The notes: generated by a model from the letters alone, not told the origin. A stretch of DNA of 64,000 nt from Ceratopteris richardii (GCA_020310875.1 CM035415.1:195424432-195488431), one strand, 5' to 3'; shown: positions 1 to 9,629, counted from the first letter of the stretch. Numbers and translations: made by a program.

Positions 1-1077
1 TTGCATTAATGTGTCAATATATTTTGTTTGATACAAAGCCATTCCATCATCTTGCATAAATTGAATGCCCAAATAGTGATGCAAATGCGTCAAATTAGAC
101 ATCTCAAATGAGGCATGCAAATCAGCCTTAAAATGAGCAATATGCTTGTCATGAGGACTAGTGAGCAACATGTCATCTACATGTACCACAATGATCAGAA
201 GAACATCATTAGCACGCTTACCATATAAGGTGCTTTCAGTTGGATTGTTCTCAAAACCATGTGCAATCAGATAGGCATGTATCTTTTCATACCAAGCACA
301 TGGTGCTTGCTTTAAACCATATAATGCCTTCTTTAACCTGCACATCTAGTTTTCATGCCCTTTTTGCATAAAGTCACGAGGCTGAAAAACATACACTTCT
401 TCATGCAAGTCACCATTCAAAAATGTTGTTTTAATTTCCAACTAATGTACATTCCAACCATGATGAGCTACAAGCGCACAGATGCTATGAACAATAGTCA
501 TTCCGCAAGTAGGAGCAAAGGTTTCATCAAAATCAATGCCTCTTTCTTGTGCATAATCCTTTGCAACAAGCCTAGCCTTATACATGTCAACTGTTTCATC
601 AAGTTTGCTCTTTAGCTTGTATACCCACTTAGTGCCAATGGCCTTCTTGCCAGGAGGCAAGTCACATAAAGAGCAACTACCATTTTTCATGATAACATCA
701 TATTAAGATTGCATTGCAGCCATCCAATGTTCATAAGTTTCTGCTTCATCAAACGAAACAGGTTCAGTCTCATCACAGAGACTAGAGGCAACCATACCAT
801 AGCAATCTGATGCAAAAGAGGCACTATGAGAGCCTGACGAGTATGATATGATAGAGGTGCATCTAATTTGTTGTCATGAAAAGTCTGCACCAGCCATTTT
901 GGCATAGTTTTTGCATACTCAATATCAGCTCTCTCATAAACAAGTGCATCATGTAAATCCGCATTAGAAATGGAATTATTTGCATCATCACATGAAACCT
1001 ACAAAGGTTGACAAGTTGCCTCATTAGGACCAGCACTAGACTGTCCACCTGTAAAAAGAGGCAGCAAAGTATCATAC
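1..1077 (-). pseudogene. A2 reverse transcriptase fragment (copia)
   Basis: The minus strand encodes the copia RT start (GTKWVYKLK, YKARLVAK), the palm region (LEIKTTFLNGDL, ALYGLKQAP) and a degraded active site reading HVDDMLLT where the intact A1 copy has YVDDMLLT. Stops interrupt it near 355 and 445. The linker between integrase and RT lies at 690-1077. The piece ends exactly at the TSD CATAC (1073-1077), and integrase resumes at 14334. The C-terminal part of RT and RNase H is outside the window. It is inactive. Confidence 0.85.
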
Positions 1078-1085
1078 TGTTATAA

Positions 1086-1168
1086 CTTATGGAATATGTT
1101 GAACAATGCATTCTTGGACTGTAACATGGAATATGTTGAAAAATGCATTGTTCAACATATTCCATAAG
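1086..1168. repeat. Perfect 27-bp inverted repeat at the D deletion junction
   Basis: The arms 1086-1112 and 1142-1168 are exact reverse complements, separated by 29 bp. The left arm is D LTR sequence. The right arm is an inverted copy of it, fused directly to the RT coding sequence (the next codons read IRMTQSD). The structure marks the deletion that removed the rest of the LTR, gag and protease. Confidence 0.9.
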
Positions 1169-1731
1169 ATTCGTATGACACAAAGTGATATTTTTAAGAC
1201 TGTCTTTAGAACTCAAACCGGCCATTATGAATTTATGGTAATGCCTTTTGGACTTACTAATGCTCCTGCTACATTTGCACGAATGATGCACAACATTTTT
1301 CTTGATTACCAAGCTTTTGTTCTTGTATTTTTTGATGATATACTTGTTTACAGTAAGAATGATAATGAACATCAAAAGCATCTTGAAACAGTTTTTCATT
1401 TGTTATGAGAGAACACACTTTATGCTAATCCTGAAAAGAGTTACTTCTTTCAACGTAAGCTAGAATATTTAGGACATATTATTTCAAGTGAAGGTGTGCA
1501 TGTGGATTTGAAAAAGATTAGAGTTATAGTAGAATGGCCTACACCGCAATCAGTCAATGATGTTCGTTCTTTTCTTGGGTTGGCTAGTTTCTATAGGAAG
1601 TTTGTTCGAAATTTTTCTTATTTAGCATTGCCTCTTACCTTGTTGTTGAAAAATAAAATAAAATTTGCATGGGGACTTACCCAACAACAGTACTTTGAAA
1701 AACTTAAACAAACACTTTCACATGCACCTGT
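1164..1731 (+). pseudogene. D reverse transcriptase fragment (Ty3/gypsy)
   Basis: Frames read [17 protein letters not shown], the motif [16 protein letters not shown], the active site FFDDILVYS, then YLGHIISSEGVHVD and VRSFLGLASFYRKFVRNFS leading to the start of the RNase H region. This is the classic Ty3/gypsy RT order, from palm to thumb/connection. The catalytic pair DD is kept, but a TGA near 1407 and a frame change break the gene, and fingers, protease and gag are missing. It is cut at 1731 by the insertion of A3. It cannot be functional. Confidence 0.9.
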
Positions 1732-1961
1732 TGTTGATATATTTAGGTAGTGATGTGTGTGAACACACTAGGACCGCCGGGGCACTTTTTTCCCTCTTTA
1801 GGAGGTTTTTTTCCCTCGGCTTGTATATACGCCTATTGCCCTAATGGGCTACTTATCTTTGTACATTCTCTAGTAATACATTCAGTTTTGTGTGTTGTGC
1901 TCCAAGCTTCTTCTTCTTCCTTGTGCTGTTCGCGTGCTTCCGCAGACATCTATCTCCAACA
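1732..1961 (+). repeat. A3 5' LTR (230 bp)
   Basis: Begins TGTTGATATATTTAGG and ends CTCCAACA, matching the 231-bp LTRs of A1 and A4. It contains a TATATAC motif near 1834 that could serve as a TATA box. The primer site follows two bases after its end. Confidence 0.93.
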
Positions 1962-1963
1962 AT

Positions 1964-1978
1964 TGGTATCAGAGCAGG
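1964..1978 (+). promoter_or_regulatory. A3 primer-binding site (initiator tRNA-Met)
   Basis: TGGTATCAGAGCAGG: the first 12 bases are complementary to the 3' end of plant initiator tRNA-Met, the usual copia primer. Confidence 0.92.
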
Positions 1979-2316
1979 TCGTCACCTCATCTAGGGCGTC
2001 GTCAACACTCCTCCGTTTGCAGTCTCAGAATGGCACGAATTTTGGTGAGCATACTTATCGTGTTTTCGAGATCAAAACATCTTCGCTCTGTGGTGCCGAA
2101 ATCGCGATCTGAGCTTGTTTCAGTCTCCGAACGCACTATTGCAGCGCTTGTGTAGTCTATTTCGTCTTTTTGTGCCAAAGGTATATACCAGTTTTTGTTC
2201 GCCAGTATAAGCGTCTCGAAGTCTGCTATAGGTCTAGCAGAACTCGTTTGGGCAATTCTGTTCAACTTTTTGAGATACAGTCAATTTTCTGCATCAAGGT
2301 ATTTTAGTCACCGGCC

Positions 2317-3537
2317 ATGGTTGAAAGCAGTGATGTATTCTGTATGTTGGCTGTTGAGTATAAGTTGGATGGTACCAACTACCCGTTATGGGCTTATATG
2401 ATGCAGCATGTATTGGTTGCAAAAGGATTGTGGAACATTGTGCAGGGTGTTGAAAGACGTCCTGTTACACCTCTGACTACAGGTACTGCAAATATAGGTG
2501 TTGGAGCTGATGAAGATGGTGTCAAAGATGATACTCCACAGATTCCTGTTCGTGTTGCTGTTTCTGTTGCACCTACTGCACAGCAGATTCGTTGGGATGG
2601 CAGAGATGCCCAGGCACATGCATTGATAGCTTTGTCTGTCAAACGTGATATTATTCCTCATATTCGCTCTTGCAGAATAGTTAGGGATGCTTGGGATACA
2701 CTTACCACATTGTACCAAGCTAGGAATGAGGCTCGTGTTGCTTACCTCTGAAAACAATTGGAGAGTGAGCACATGAATGAAGGTGATTCTATGGACAGTT
2801 TCTTAACGAAGATCAAAGATTTGAAGGAACAGTTGATTTCTGCTGATGAGGTTATACCAGATAGCTCACTTGTGCAGACCGTTCTGAATGGTCTTCCTGA
2901 TTCATATCAGAGTTTTGCTTCTACTCTTCGGTTGATGATGAAAGGCAATCCGAATGCCTTATCATTTAATGAGTTAATTTCTGTTCTGTTGCAGGAAGGT
3001 CAGTCCAGGCAGAACAGGTCCATTATGCATGTTGCAGATCAAGCTTTCCTGGCTAGTCAGAAGGGCAAAGGAAAATGGAACTCTTCTACTAGTAAGCAGA
3101 AATCTGCAAATGCTGCACATTCGAAGAGCCAGGATAAAGATGAGAAGAAATCAGAAAAGTAGAAATTGTTTTGCAAGTATTGTAAAGGGAATGATCATAT
3201 CATAAAGAACTGTCCAAAACTGGCTGCAAAAGAGGCAAAGAAAAAGGAGGTTGGAATGGTTGTTGCAGAAGCCTCTACACCAAAAACAGAGTCTGCTAAT
3301 CTTGTGCAGGAAGAAGAATGGGCATTTACTACTGTTTGCAGTTTTGACCCATCTTCTCATGAGCAGTGCATGTCTGCAGTGGACTCAGATGTTTGGTACT
3401 TTGACAGTGGGGCGACCAAACATATTACCTCGCAGCGCAGTTTCTTCTCTTCACTCGAGCCTGCCTCTACAAGGAATACTATCACATGTGCCAACAACTC
3501 CTCTTATCCTGTTAAGGGAGTTTGTAAGATCATTCTG
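2317..3537 (+). pseudogene. A3 gag and start of protease (copia)
   Basis: The ATG at 2317 opens a copia Gag of the UBN2/DUF4219 type (YKLDGTNYPLWAYMM near the start; MNEGDSMDSFLTKIKDLKEQL in the middle). The zinc knuckle is CKYCKGNDHIIKNC (CX2CX4HX4C), and the protease active site is WYFDSGATKHIT, with the expected DSG. Stops lie at 2751 (TGA) and just before the zinc knuckle at about 3160 (TAG). The second stop is shared with A1. Coding similarity ends at the junction near 3537, so protease is truncated after its first third. Confidence 0.88.
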
Positions 3538-4263
3538 AGAAGTCGATTTAGACACCTATAACTTTTAACACTTGGTTCTCTCAATCTAGAACCCGTTTAT
3601 GAAAATGCTTCTAGCCACAGATAGCTTACCTTCCAACTTAAAGATTGAGTGCATGCTTGCTCAAAACTTTACACTGTGGAAGGAGAATTGACCAAAACAT
3701 TAACATCAAATTTTGCGCTTGTTTCAGGAACTAGTGAACACTTCTTCACATATGAATGTTCCTACACTTAATTCTCACAGCCTATTTACAATTAGGCTCT
3801 CAAATTCCAACACATAGACTCATTAACTATGGACTTAGACATCTACAAAAGGATTCTTGAAATGATCAAGCACAGAAGGAGAATGCACAGAAACATCGGG
3901 TGCAATTTTTCTTCCATTTCTGAAGAAATTTACAACTGAGTGATGAGAGAGACTCAACTCACTTCTAAGATGTCTAATGAATCATACAACTCCTGATTAC
4001 TCTATTCTCATGCTTTCTCATATTTGCCCCAACTATATATCATGCTTTCTCATATTTGCCCCAACTATATATAGGCAAATATTTTCAATATAATGACTAT
4101 ACAAAAGTATAAGTGAACTATCTCTGAATTAATGTACATATGTGTACACATCTTCATCCTCTGAATATGCACTTCCTCCATGCTTCATAATTTGAACTTT
4201 CCTTCAATCTTTGGCTTCCAAATCTTCATTAAAACTTCAATTGTTGATTGCCCTGCACCAACA
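3533..4263 (-). repeat. B2 3' LTR, truncated
   Basis: Closely matches 12790-13500. On the minus strand it starts TGTTGGTGCAGGG at 4263. It stops within the sequence TCTGAGAAG at the A3 junction, about 320 bp short of the LTR end. A direct duplication of about 30 bp (tcatgctttctcatatttgc) occurs near 4008-4060. Confidence 0.88.
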
Positions 4264-4279
4264 GCTCCCCCTCAATCAT
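4264..4279 (-). promoter_or_regulatory. B2 polypurine tract
   Basis: On the minus strand the purine-rich GATTGAGGGGGAGC lies immediately before the 3' LTR start TGTTGG. This is the position of plus-strand priming. Confidence 0.8.
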
Positions 4280-4603
4280 CAATTGAGGTTTTCTCTATCT
4301 TCTTTATACCTGCCATGTCTTTGAATCTCTGTAGCTTTGGTCCATCCAAGCTTTTGGTTAGCATATCAGCTATTTGATCTTTTATTGAAGTATGTATGAC
4401 TTCAATCTCTTTATCCATCACCTTCTCTCTTAGAAAGTGATACTGAATCTCAATGTGTTTGGTCCTGGCATGAAACACAGGGTTAGCAGCTAAATACAAT
4501 GAACTCATGTTATCCCCATGAATGGTAGGTGTACTCTGTATGATGTCAAAACTCTTCATGAGAGTCTTAAGCCATATTACTTCCGTTGCAGCTTCAACCA
4601 TAC
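4272..4603 (-). pseudogene. B2 RNase H C-terminal part
   Basis: The minus strand encodes the end of copia RNase H: GDNMSSLYLAANPVFHARTK, then YHFLREKV and ADMLTKSLDGPKLQRFKDM, ending at a stop next to the polypurine tract. It is separated from the N-terminal part (8509-8591, ending STEAEYK) by element E. The same target sequence CTTTG occurs on both sides, so E interrupted a gene that may have been intact before. Confidence 0.88.
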
Positions 4604-4608
4604 CTTTG

Positions 4609-4638
4609 CAGCTCCCCGGCAGCGGCGCCAAAATTTGG
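4609..4638 (-). other. Extra primer-site tail outside the E 3' LTR
   Basis: Between the TSD and the 3' LTR lie 30 bases that include TGGCGCCGCTGCCGGGGA on the minus strand, a second primer-binding site. Normal elements end exactly at the LTR. This tail matches the sequence that follows the 5' LTR, then diverges. Confidence 0.88.
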
Positions 4639-5343
4639 TGTAGCTCAGTGATGAGTAGCACCTCCTTTAATGTCAATCCGGGAAGACGTGAGGATGGTAT
4701 GAAGACCTCGAGCAAGTGAAGGCACAAGTGCATGAGTGAGAAGCACACAAACATGCACACACATACACACACACGCGCACACACGGCAAGACAAAGACTG
4801 AGAAGCAATGGAGTTCTTAGATTACTTTCAAAAGGCTCTTACAAGTTCAAATCAATTACAAGCTAACCCCAAAAATGAGCTCTCTAGCTCTATTTATAGT
4901 TTTTGACTAGGTTTTGTCCTTGTCCAGACCTAGTGTCCGGCCTAGTTAAAAATTAGGTTGTCTACCCTATTTGGAGGTTCAAACGAAGTCTAAAAAGTGT
5001 GAAAACTGACAAGTAGGTACTTCTAAAGCTCCTCAAGCTCAAGGACTCCTTGGCTTGCACAAAATGGAGCTACAAAAATGTGAAATGGTATTTACAATGG
5101 TTTTTAGTGATGAAAATCACTATTTTTGTAGGGATTTTCTATTACTATGTTGACATACATTTCCTGGAGCTCCCTACTTGCTCCTTCTCCTTGTGTGTCC
5201 ACCTCTTTTATATGTGTTAGTGTCTTGAAAAAATATTGGCCTACTTGCCAGATCGTCGTTGACTGCTCTGTCTGCTTGTACTTTCTCTTCTCTCTGACTC
5301 CCTTCGTACGCTTCCTTGCCTAGTGAGTCCTTCAGTTCCAACA
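4639..5343 (-). repeat. E 3' LTR (705 bp)
   Basis: On the minus strand it starts TGTTGGAACTG and ends GAGCTACA. A TATA-like CTATAAATAG lies at about 4888-4897. A CA-rich stretch occurs at 4744-4788. The first 57 codons continue the accessory reading frame to a stop at 5174. Confidence 0.93.
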
Positions 5344-6425
5344 CCCCCCCCCCTCTCTCGCATCTGTCGTCCTTGATAGACCCTTGTTGGGTGGGTCGTT
5401 GGATGTAGTACTCAACAACGTCTTGTGCTAAGTGATGTTCTGCAATCCGCAACCCTTTGGCCAAGTCCGTGAGTAGAGCATCCCAATCTACCGGCCCGGG
5501 AACCTTTGGATGTGGTATACATAACTTTTCTGAATGGAGAGCTTGTTCCACTGCAAACATCTGCAATAAATGTGATGGCCTGGGGATGAATATCTCTGAG
5601 TGATATTCGAAGAATCCCGTGACGAACATTTCTTCAAATGTCTGTTTGAAGCAGGCTGGTAGATACTTGATACGCGTGTGCCATGCATATACAACATTAA
5701 TAGATGGTGTTGCACTCATGTCGTAGACGAGGTCCTGATTACCTTCATTAAATCCAAGAGCGGACAGATGAGGTTCCTTGACATTCTTGAAAGTCCTGAA
5801 GGTGACCAACATGAGTTCAAAAATTTTAAGGCACATTTGGGCCATGACATCTGGTACATTTTTAAACCTGACCCCCCAATGCCGAATCGTCGAGATCATA
5901 TATCCTATGGTGGGTTGGCCTTTGGGTGGTGCTAAGTAGAGATAATTGAGCCATTTCTCGCATCCTTTGGTTGTCAGCACAGTTTGTGTGTATTTCGGCC
6001 ATGATCTTCTTCGAAATACAGGGCAGTAGCATGGGTTGTATTTGATGTACAAAGGCATGTTATTCCATGTTCTTACCATCTCTGGGTAGGTTTCCAGTAG
6101 ACGAATCCTCCACATCGGTTGATGTATATTTCCGTTCTTGGCACTTGCTGGGATGTCGTCCGGTGCAAACTGTGTAGCCGAGGTTGGTTCTTTTGAGGTG
6201 TGGTGCTTGATTTCGGCATTGTAATCCGCCATTAAGACACAGAAAGGAACATACAAATCGTCGGATGTGCCGATCCACCGATGATGGGAGAGGTTTCTAA
6301 AGTAATCCGATTTTATAACTACCTCCTCCAATCATGACATTGATGCTATCTGAACTGCCACTCTGTCATCATGGGTTGTGGCCACTTTCTCTAACCTCTG
6401 CATCCAACCTGTATCAGTCCCAAGA
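5174..6425 (-). pseudogene. E accessory ORF in the env position, unrecognised
   Basis: An open frame of about 385 codons runs from a TGA at 6332 to a stop at 5174. Homology to G continues upstream of that TGA to about 6425, so one nonsense codon separates an N-terminal remnant. Conserved landmarks shared with G are GYMISTIRHW, DVMAQMCLKIFELM, NQDLVYDMSATPS, VVYAWH, and TFEEMFVTGFFEYHSEIF. I see no signal peptide, membrane segment, zinc finger or catalytic motif. The frame crosses the polypurine tract (a G-run coding for glycines) and uses LTR sequence for its last 57 codons, which are charged. Its position after pol and before the 3' LTR resembles the env-like or extra ORFs of plant gypsy elements. 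Function unknown. Confidence 0.7.
5344..5364 (-). promoter_or_regulatory. E polypurine tract
   Basis: On the minus strand the tract reads GCGAGAGAGG followed by a run of about ten more G, adjacent to the 3' LTR. The matching position in G reads GCGAGAGGGAGTGGG. Confidence 0.82.
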
Positions 6426-6829
6426 TTAGCTCAAGACTTAGATTCAAATGACACAATAGACCACTTTCATGCATGTGACTCATAGACCACATTATCCTTG
6501 TCCTTTATGGAAAAAAATCCCAAGGATCCCTCAGTTTTCCTACCTCGGGGTATGGTCCACTTCAAAATACCCTATCTAATAATGGTTGTACTCCCCACGA
6601 GCTTTCCAACAAGACAAGAATCACAGCAATTGGATTTCGTATGAGAAAGTTATGCCAGTTCAGGGTTCTGGTGCTAAAACAGGGTTCAAACAGGCTAACA
6701 GATCATAGGATTTTTCTCAAAAACACATGTGTAGGGACCTCACAAATCACTAATGACTCTCTAATTATGCCCAAAATTCCCCCAAAGACTTGGAAATATT
6801 AACCCTAATTTTTTGGCCGAAAAGCCTGT
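6426..6829. other. E interior, non-coding
   Basis: I see no gene or homology in this stretch between the accessory ORF remnant and the palindrome array. The gag-pol region expected here in a full element is absent, so an internal deletion point probably lies within it. Confidence 0.55.
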
Positions 6830-7428
6830 CAATCGCGATCGACAAGTCTGTCAATTGCGATTGACAGAGGTGTCCGTCGGGGCCTGTCGGTCGCGATCGA
6901 CACGTCAGTCGCGATTGACAGTGTCAATCGTGATCGACAGAGTCGATCGTGAGTCCTGTCAATCGTGATCGATGGTGTCAATCACAATCGACACTTTTTC
7001 CGGGTTTTTCACCGTGAATTTAGTCGATTGGGGCTGTGTCCGTCGCGATGGACACGTGGCTACGCGAAAAAGTCAATCAATCGTTGAAATTCAGTCGGTC
7101 GCGATCGACGGTGTCAATCACGACTGACTGAGGTGTCGGTCGTGGCTATCGATCGCGATCGACGGTGTCAATCGCGATTGACAGGGTCCTACGTGGCAGT
7201 CAATCGGTCGTGGGGTCTGTCAGTCGCGATCGACAGGTCTGTCGGTCGCGATTGACAGGGTCTGTCGATCCTGGCTGTCGATCGCGATCGACGGTGACAA
7301 TCGCGATTGACAGAGAAACATGGAATTTTTCAACTATTTTTAGTGATTTAGAATGTGCTCATCATGTGGATTATGGTGGTGCACTTTGTTTTACCAAATG
7401 GGCGATTTTTCTGTCGACCGCGATCGAC
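6830..7428. repeat. Array of 17 near-palindromes, TGTCRATCGCGATYGACA
   Basis: Units with the 14-bp core CRRTCGCGATYGAC start at about 6830, 6852, 6888, 6906, 6925, 6960, 6979, 7040, 7096, 7115, 7150, 7169, 7221, 7243, 7279 and 7298, with an isolated one at 7415. The fullest form is an 18-bp perfect dyad. Many units come as doublets 18-22 bp apart with unrelated spacer between doublets. The centre TCGCGA is CpG-rich, unlike the AT-rich surroundings. In E's own orientation the array lies about 345-945 bases downstream of the primer site, in the leader. Confidence 0.92.
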
Positions 7429-7772
7429 AGAGGTCTGCGACACAGAGACAGTTTCGTGACGTTTTGTACCTGCACGGAGTGCTGGAGATGATGATGCTGC
7501 CAGTACCTGCAAGAAATCTCAAGAAACATGCAAAAACAACGCACACAATATCGCTCTCTCGCTCTCTCTCACAAGTGGAATGAGGGAAATGAAGTGGAGA
7601 AGGTGATATAATCAACAACTGAAAATTTTCGCGATGATGGAGACGGAGGTGGGAGATGGTGATGATGATGGTGAGGTAAGAAAGAGAAAAATAAGAAAAG
7701 TAAAGAGATTACCTACAACGTCAACGTCTCAAATCTACGTCTTACCATCACACGCTCGTCCTCAAAGCTCGT
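7429..7772 (-). other. E leader between array and primer site
   Basis: There is no convincing coding sequence. It contains a short CT-rich run (7551-7570) and an AG-rich run (7676-7710). On the minus strand this is the 5' leader directly after the primer site. Confidence 0.5.
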
Positions 7773-7790
7773 TCCCCGGCAACGGTGCCA
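7773..7790 (-). promoter_or_regulatory. E primer-binding site (tRNA-Asp type)
   Basis: On the minus strand TGGCACCGTTGCCGGGGA differs at one position from the complement of the plant tRNA-Asp 3' end. It lies eight bases from the end of the 5' LTR. Confidence 0.85.
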
Positions 7791-7798
7791 AAAATTGG

Positions 7799-8503
7799 TG
7801 TAGCTCAGTGATGAGTAGCACCTCCTTTAATGTCAATCTGGGAAGACGTGAGGATGGTATGAAGACCTCGAGCAAGTGAAGGCACAAGTGCATGAGTGAG
7901 AAGCACACAAACATGCACACACATACACACACACGCGCACACACGGCAAGACAAAGAGTGAGAAGCAATGGAGTTCTTAGATTACTTTCAAAAGGCTCTT
8001 ACAAGTTCAAATCAATTACAAGCTAACCCCAAAAATGAGCTCTCTAGCTCTATTTATAGTTTTTGACTAGGTTTTGTCCTTGTCCAGACCTAGTGTTCGG
8101 CCTAGTTAAAAATTAGGTTCTCTACCCTATTTGGAGGTTCAAACGAAGTCTAAAAAATGTGAAAACTGACAGGTAGGTACTTCTAAAGCTCCTCAAGCTC
8201 AAGGACTCCTTGGCTTGCACAAAATGGAGCTACAAAAATGTGAAATGGTATTTACAATGGTTTTTAGTGATGAAAATCACTATTTTTGTAGGGATTTTCT
8301 ATTACTATGTTGACATACATTTCCTGGAGCTCCCTACTTGCTCCTTCTCCTTGTGTGTCCACCTCTTTTATATGTGTTAGTGTCTTGAAAAAATATTGGC
8401 CTACTTGCCAGATCGTCGTTGACTGCTCTGTCTGCTTGTACTTTCTCTTCTCTCTGACTCCCTTCGTACGCTTCCTTGCCTAGTGAGTCCTTCAATTCCA
8501 ACA
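7799..8503 (-). repeat. E 5' LTR (705 bp)
   Basis: Same length as the 3' LTR, with about seven substitutions between them. It starts TGTTGGAATTG on the minus strand and abuts the TSD CTTTG at 8504-8508. Confidence 0.93.
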
Positions 8504-8508
8504 CTTTG

Positions 8509-9620
8509 TACTCAGCCTCTGTAGATGACAAAGCAACTGTGTGTTGCTTCTTTGAATACCAAGAAATTAACTTATCTCCCACATAACACAAATATCCATA
8601 AGTTGATCTCCTATCATCAGGATTACCTGCCCAATCTGCATCACTATATATCTTGATGTTTGTATCTCATGTAAAACCATAATACAAACCCTCTTTGAGT
8701 GTACCCTTAATGTACCTCAACACTCTTTGACCTGCAATCCAATGTTCTTTCCTAGGACAATGCATGAATTGAGACAAAACTCCAACTGCATATGATAAAT
8801 CAGGTCTAGTTAAAGTAGCATAAATCAAACTACCAACCAAACTTTGATATAGCTTCATGTCCTTGAACTCTTCTCCTCCATATCTGCTTAACTTGTGATT
8901 CACCCCCATTGGAGTAGGTGCTACTCTGCAATCATTCATCTTAAACTTGATCAACAAGCTTCTCAAATACCTTTCTTGAGTTACATACACTCCATGTTGA
9001 GTATATGAAATCTCCATGCCCAAGAAATATGACAAGTCTCCCAAATTACTGATTTTGAACTCTTTCTCCATTTGCTTCTTTAGGCTTTGAATGCCTTTCT
9101 CATCTGTACCTGTAAGAATTATATCATCAACATATATGCACATGTATATGAACCCATCATTACTTGCTCTAACAAGCAAGCTACTATCTTCTTTGGATAC
9201 TTGAAATCCAAGTTCTTTCAAGAACTTCACAAGTCTATAATTCCATGCCCTTCGGGCCTGCTTCAAACCATACAAAGCTCTCTTGAGCTTGCACACATGA
9301 TCTGGATACCTTCCATCTCTGAATCCTTGTAGTTGCTCCATGAAAACATCATCTGAAATATAACCATTTAAAAAAGCATTCTTCACATCTAATTGACATA
9401 ATTTCCAACCTTTACATGCAGCAATGGCTATGAGTGTCCTGATGGTTGTCATCTTTGCCACAGGACTATATTGTTTCTCATAATCTACACCATAAGTCTG
9501 AGCAAAACCTTTCACAACAAGTCTAGCTTTATACCTAGACACACTTCCATCTGCAAATCTCTTTGTCTTGTAGACCCATTTGCATCCAATGATCTTCTGG
9601 CTATTTGGTTTAGGAACCAA
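8509..9620 (-). pseudogene. B2 reverse transcriptase and start of RNase H (copia)
   Basis: A 317-codon frame at 9620-8667 covers nearly all of copia RT: IIGCKWVYKTK, YKARLVVKGFAQ, QLDVKNAFLNGY, ALYGLKQA and the active site CIYVDDIILTG at residues 161-171, then the connection region (VGSLIYATLTRPDLSYAV, MHCPRKEHW). A stop near 8666 precedes the RNase H start, which ends STEAEYK where E inserted. RT catalytic aspartates are intact, but the polyprotein is broken by a stop at 9621-9629 upstream and by E downstream. Confidence 0.92.
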
Positions 9621-9629
9621 CTCCCATGT

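Larger units (their letters stand above)
1732..3537 (+). mobile_element. Copia element A3, 5' half, inserted in D
   Basis: A complete 5' LTR, primer site, gag and the start of protease of family A are present on the plus strand. The rest (integrase, RT, RNase H, 3' LTR) is gone. Sequence switches within TCTGA (about 3533-3537) from A3 protease into the middle of a B-family LTR. The left target sequence is CCTGT (1727-1731); its partner was deleted. Confidence 0.85.
4609..8503 (-). mobile_element. Element E: non-autonomous gypsy relative with accessory ORF
   Basis: Two 705-bp LTRs (4639-5343 and 7799-8503) differ at only about seven positions by eye, so E is young. TSD CTTTG sits at 4604-4608 and 8504-8508. 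On the minus strand the order is 5' LTR, tRNA-Asp primer site, leader with a palindrome array, accessory ORF, polypurine tract, 3' LTR, then 30 extra bases carrying a second primer site. No gag, protease, RT or integrase is present. G at 59791-64000 carries the same accessory ORF and LTR next to gypsy integrase, so E is probably a deletion derivative moved in trans. Confidence 0.87.

Noticed and set aside
6830-7428. Regularly spaced repeats could suggest a CRISPR array.
   Set aside because: Units are degenerate palindromes with irregular short gaps and no unique spacers of constant length; the context is a plant retroelement.
7165-7491. Plus-strand frame of about 108 codons over the palindrome array.
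   Set aside because: It is antisense to E and consists mainly of translated repeats (SRDR, AIDR); no homology and no context.
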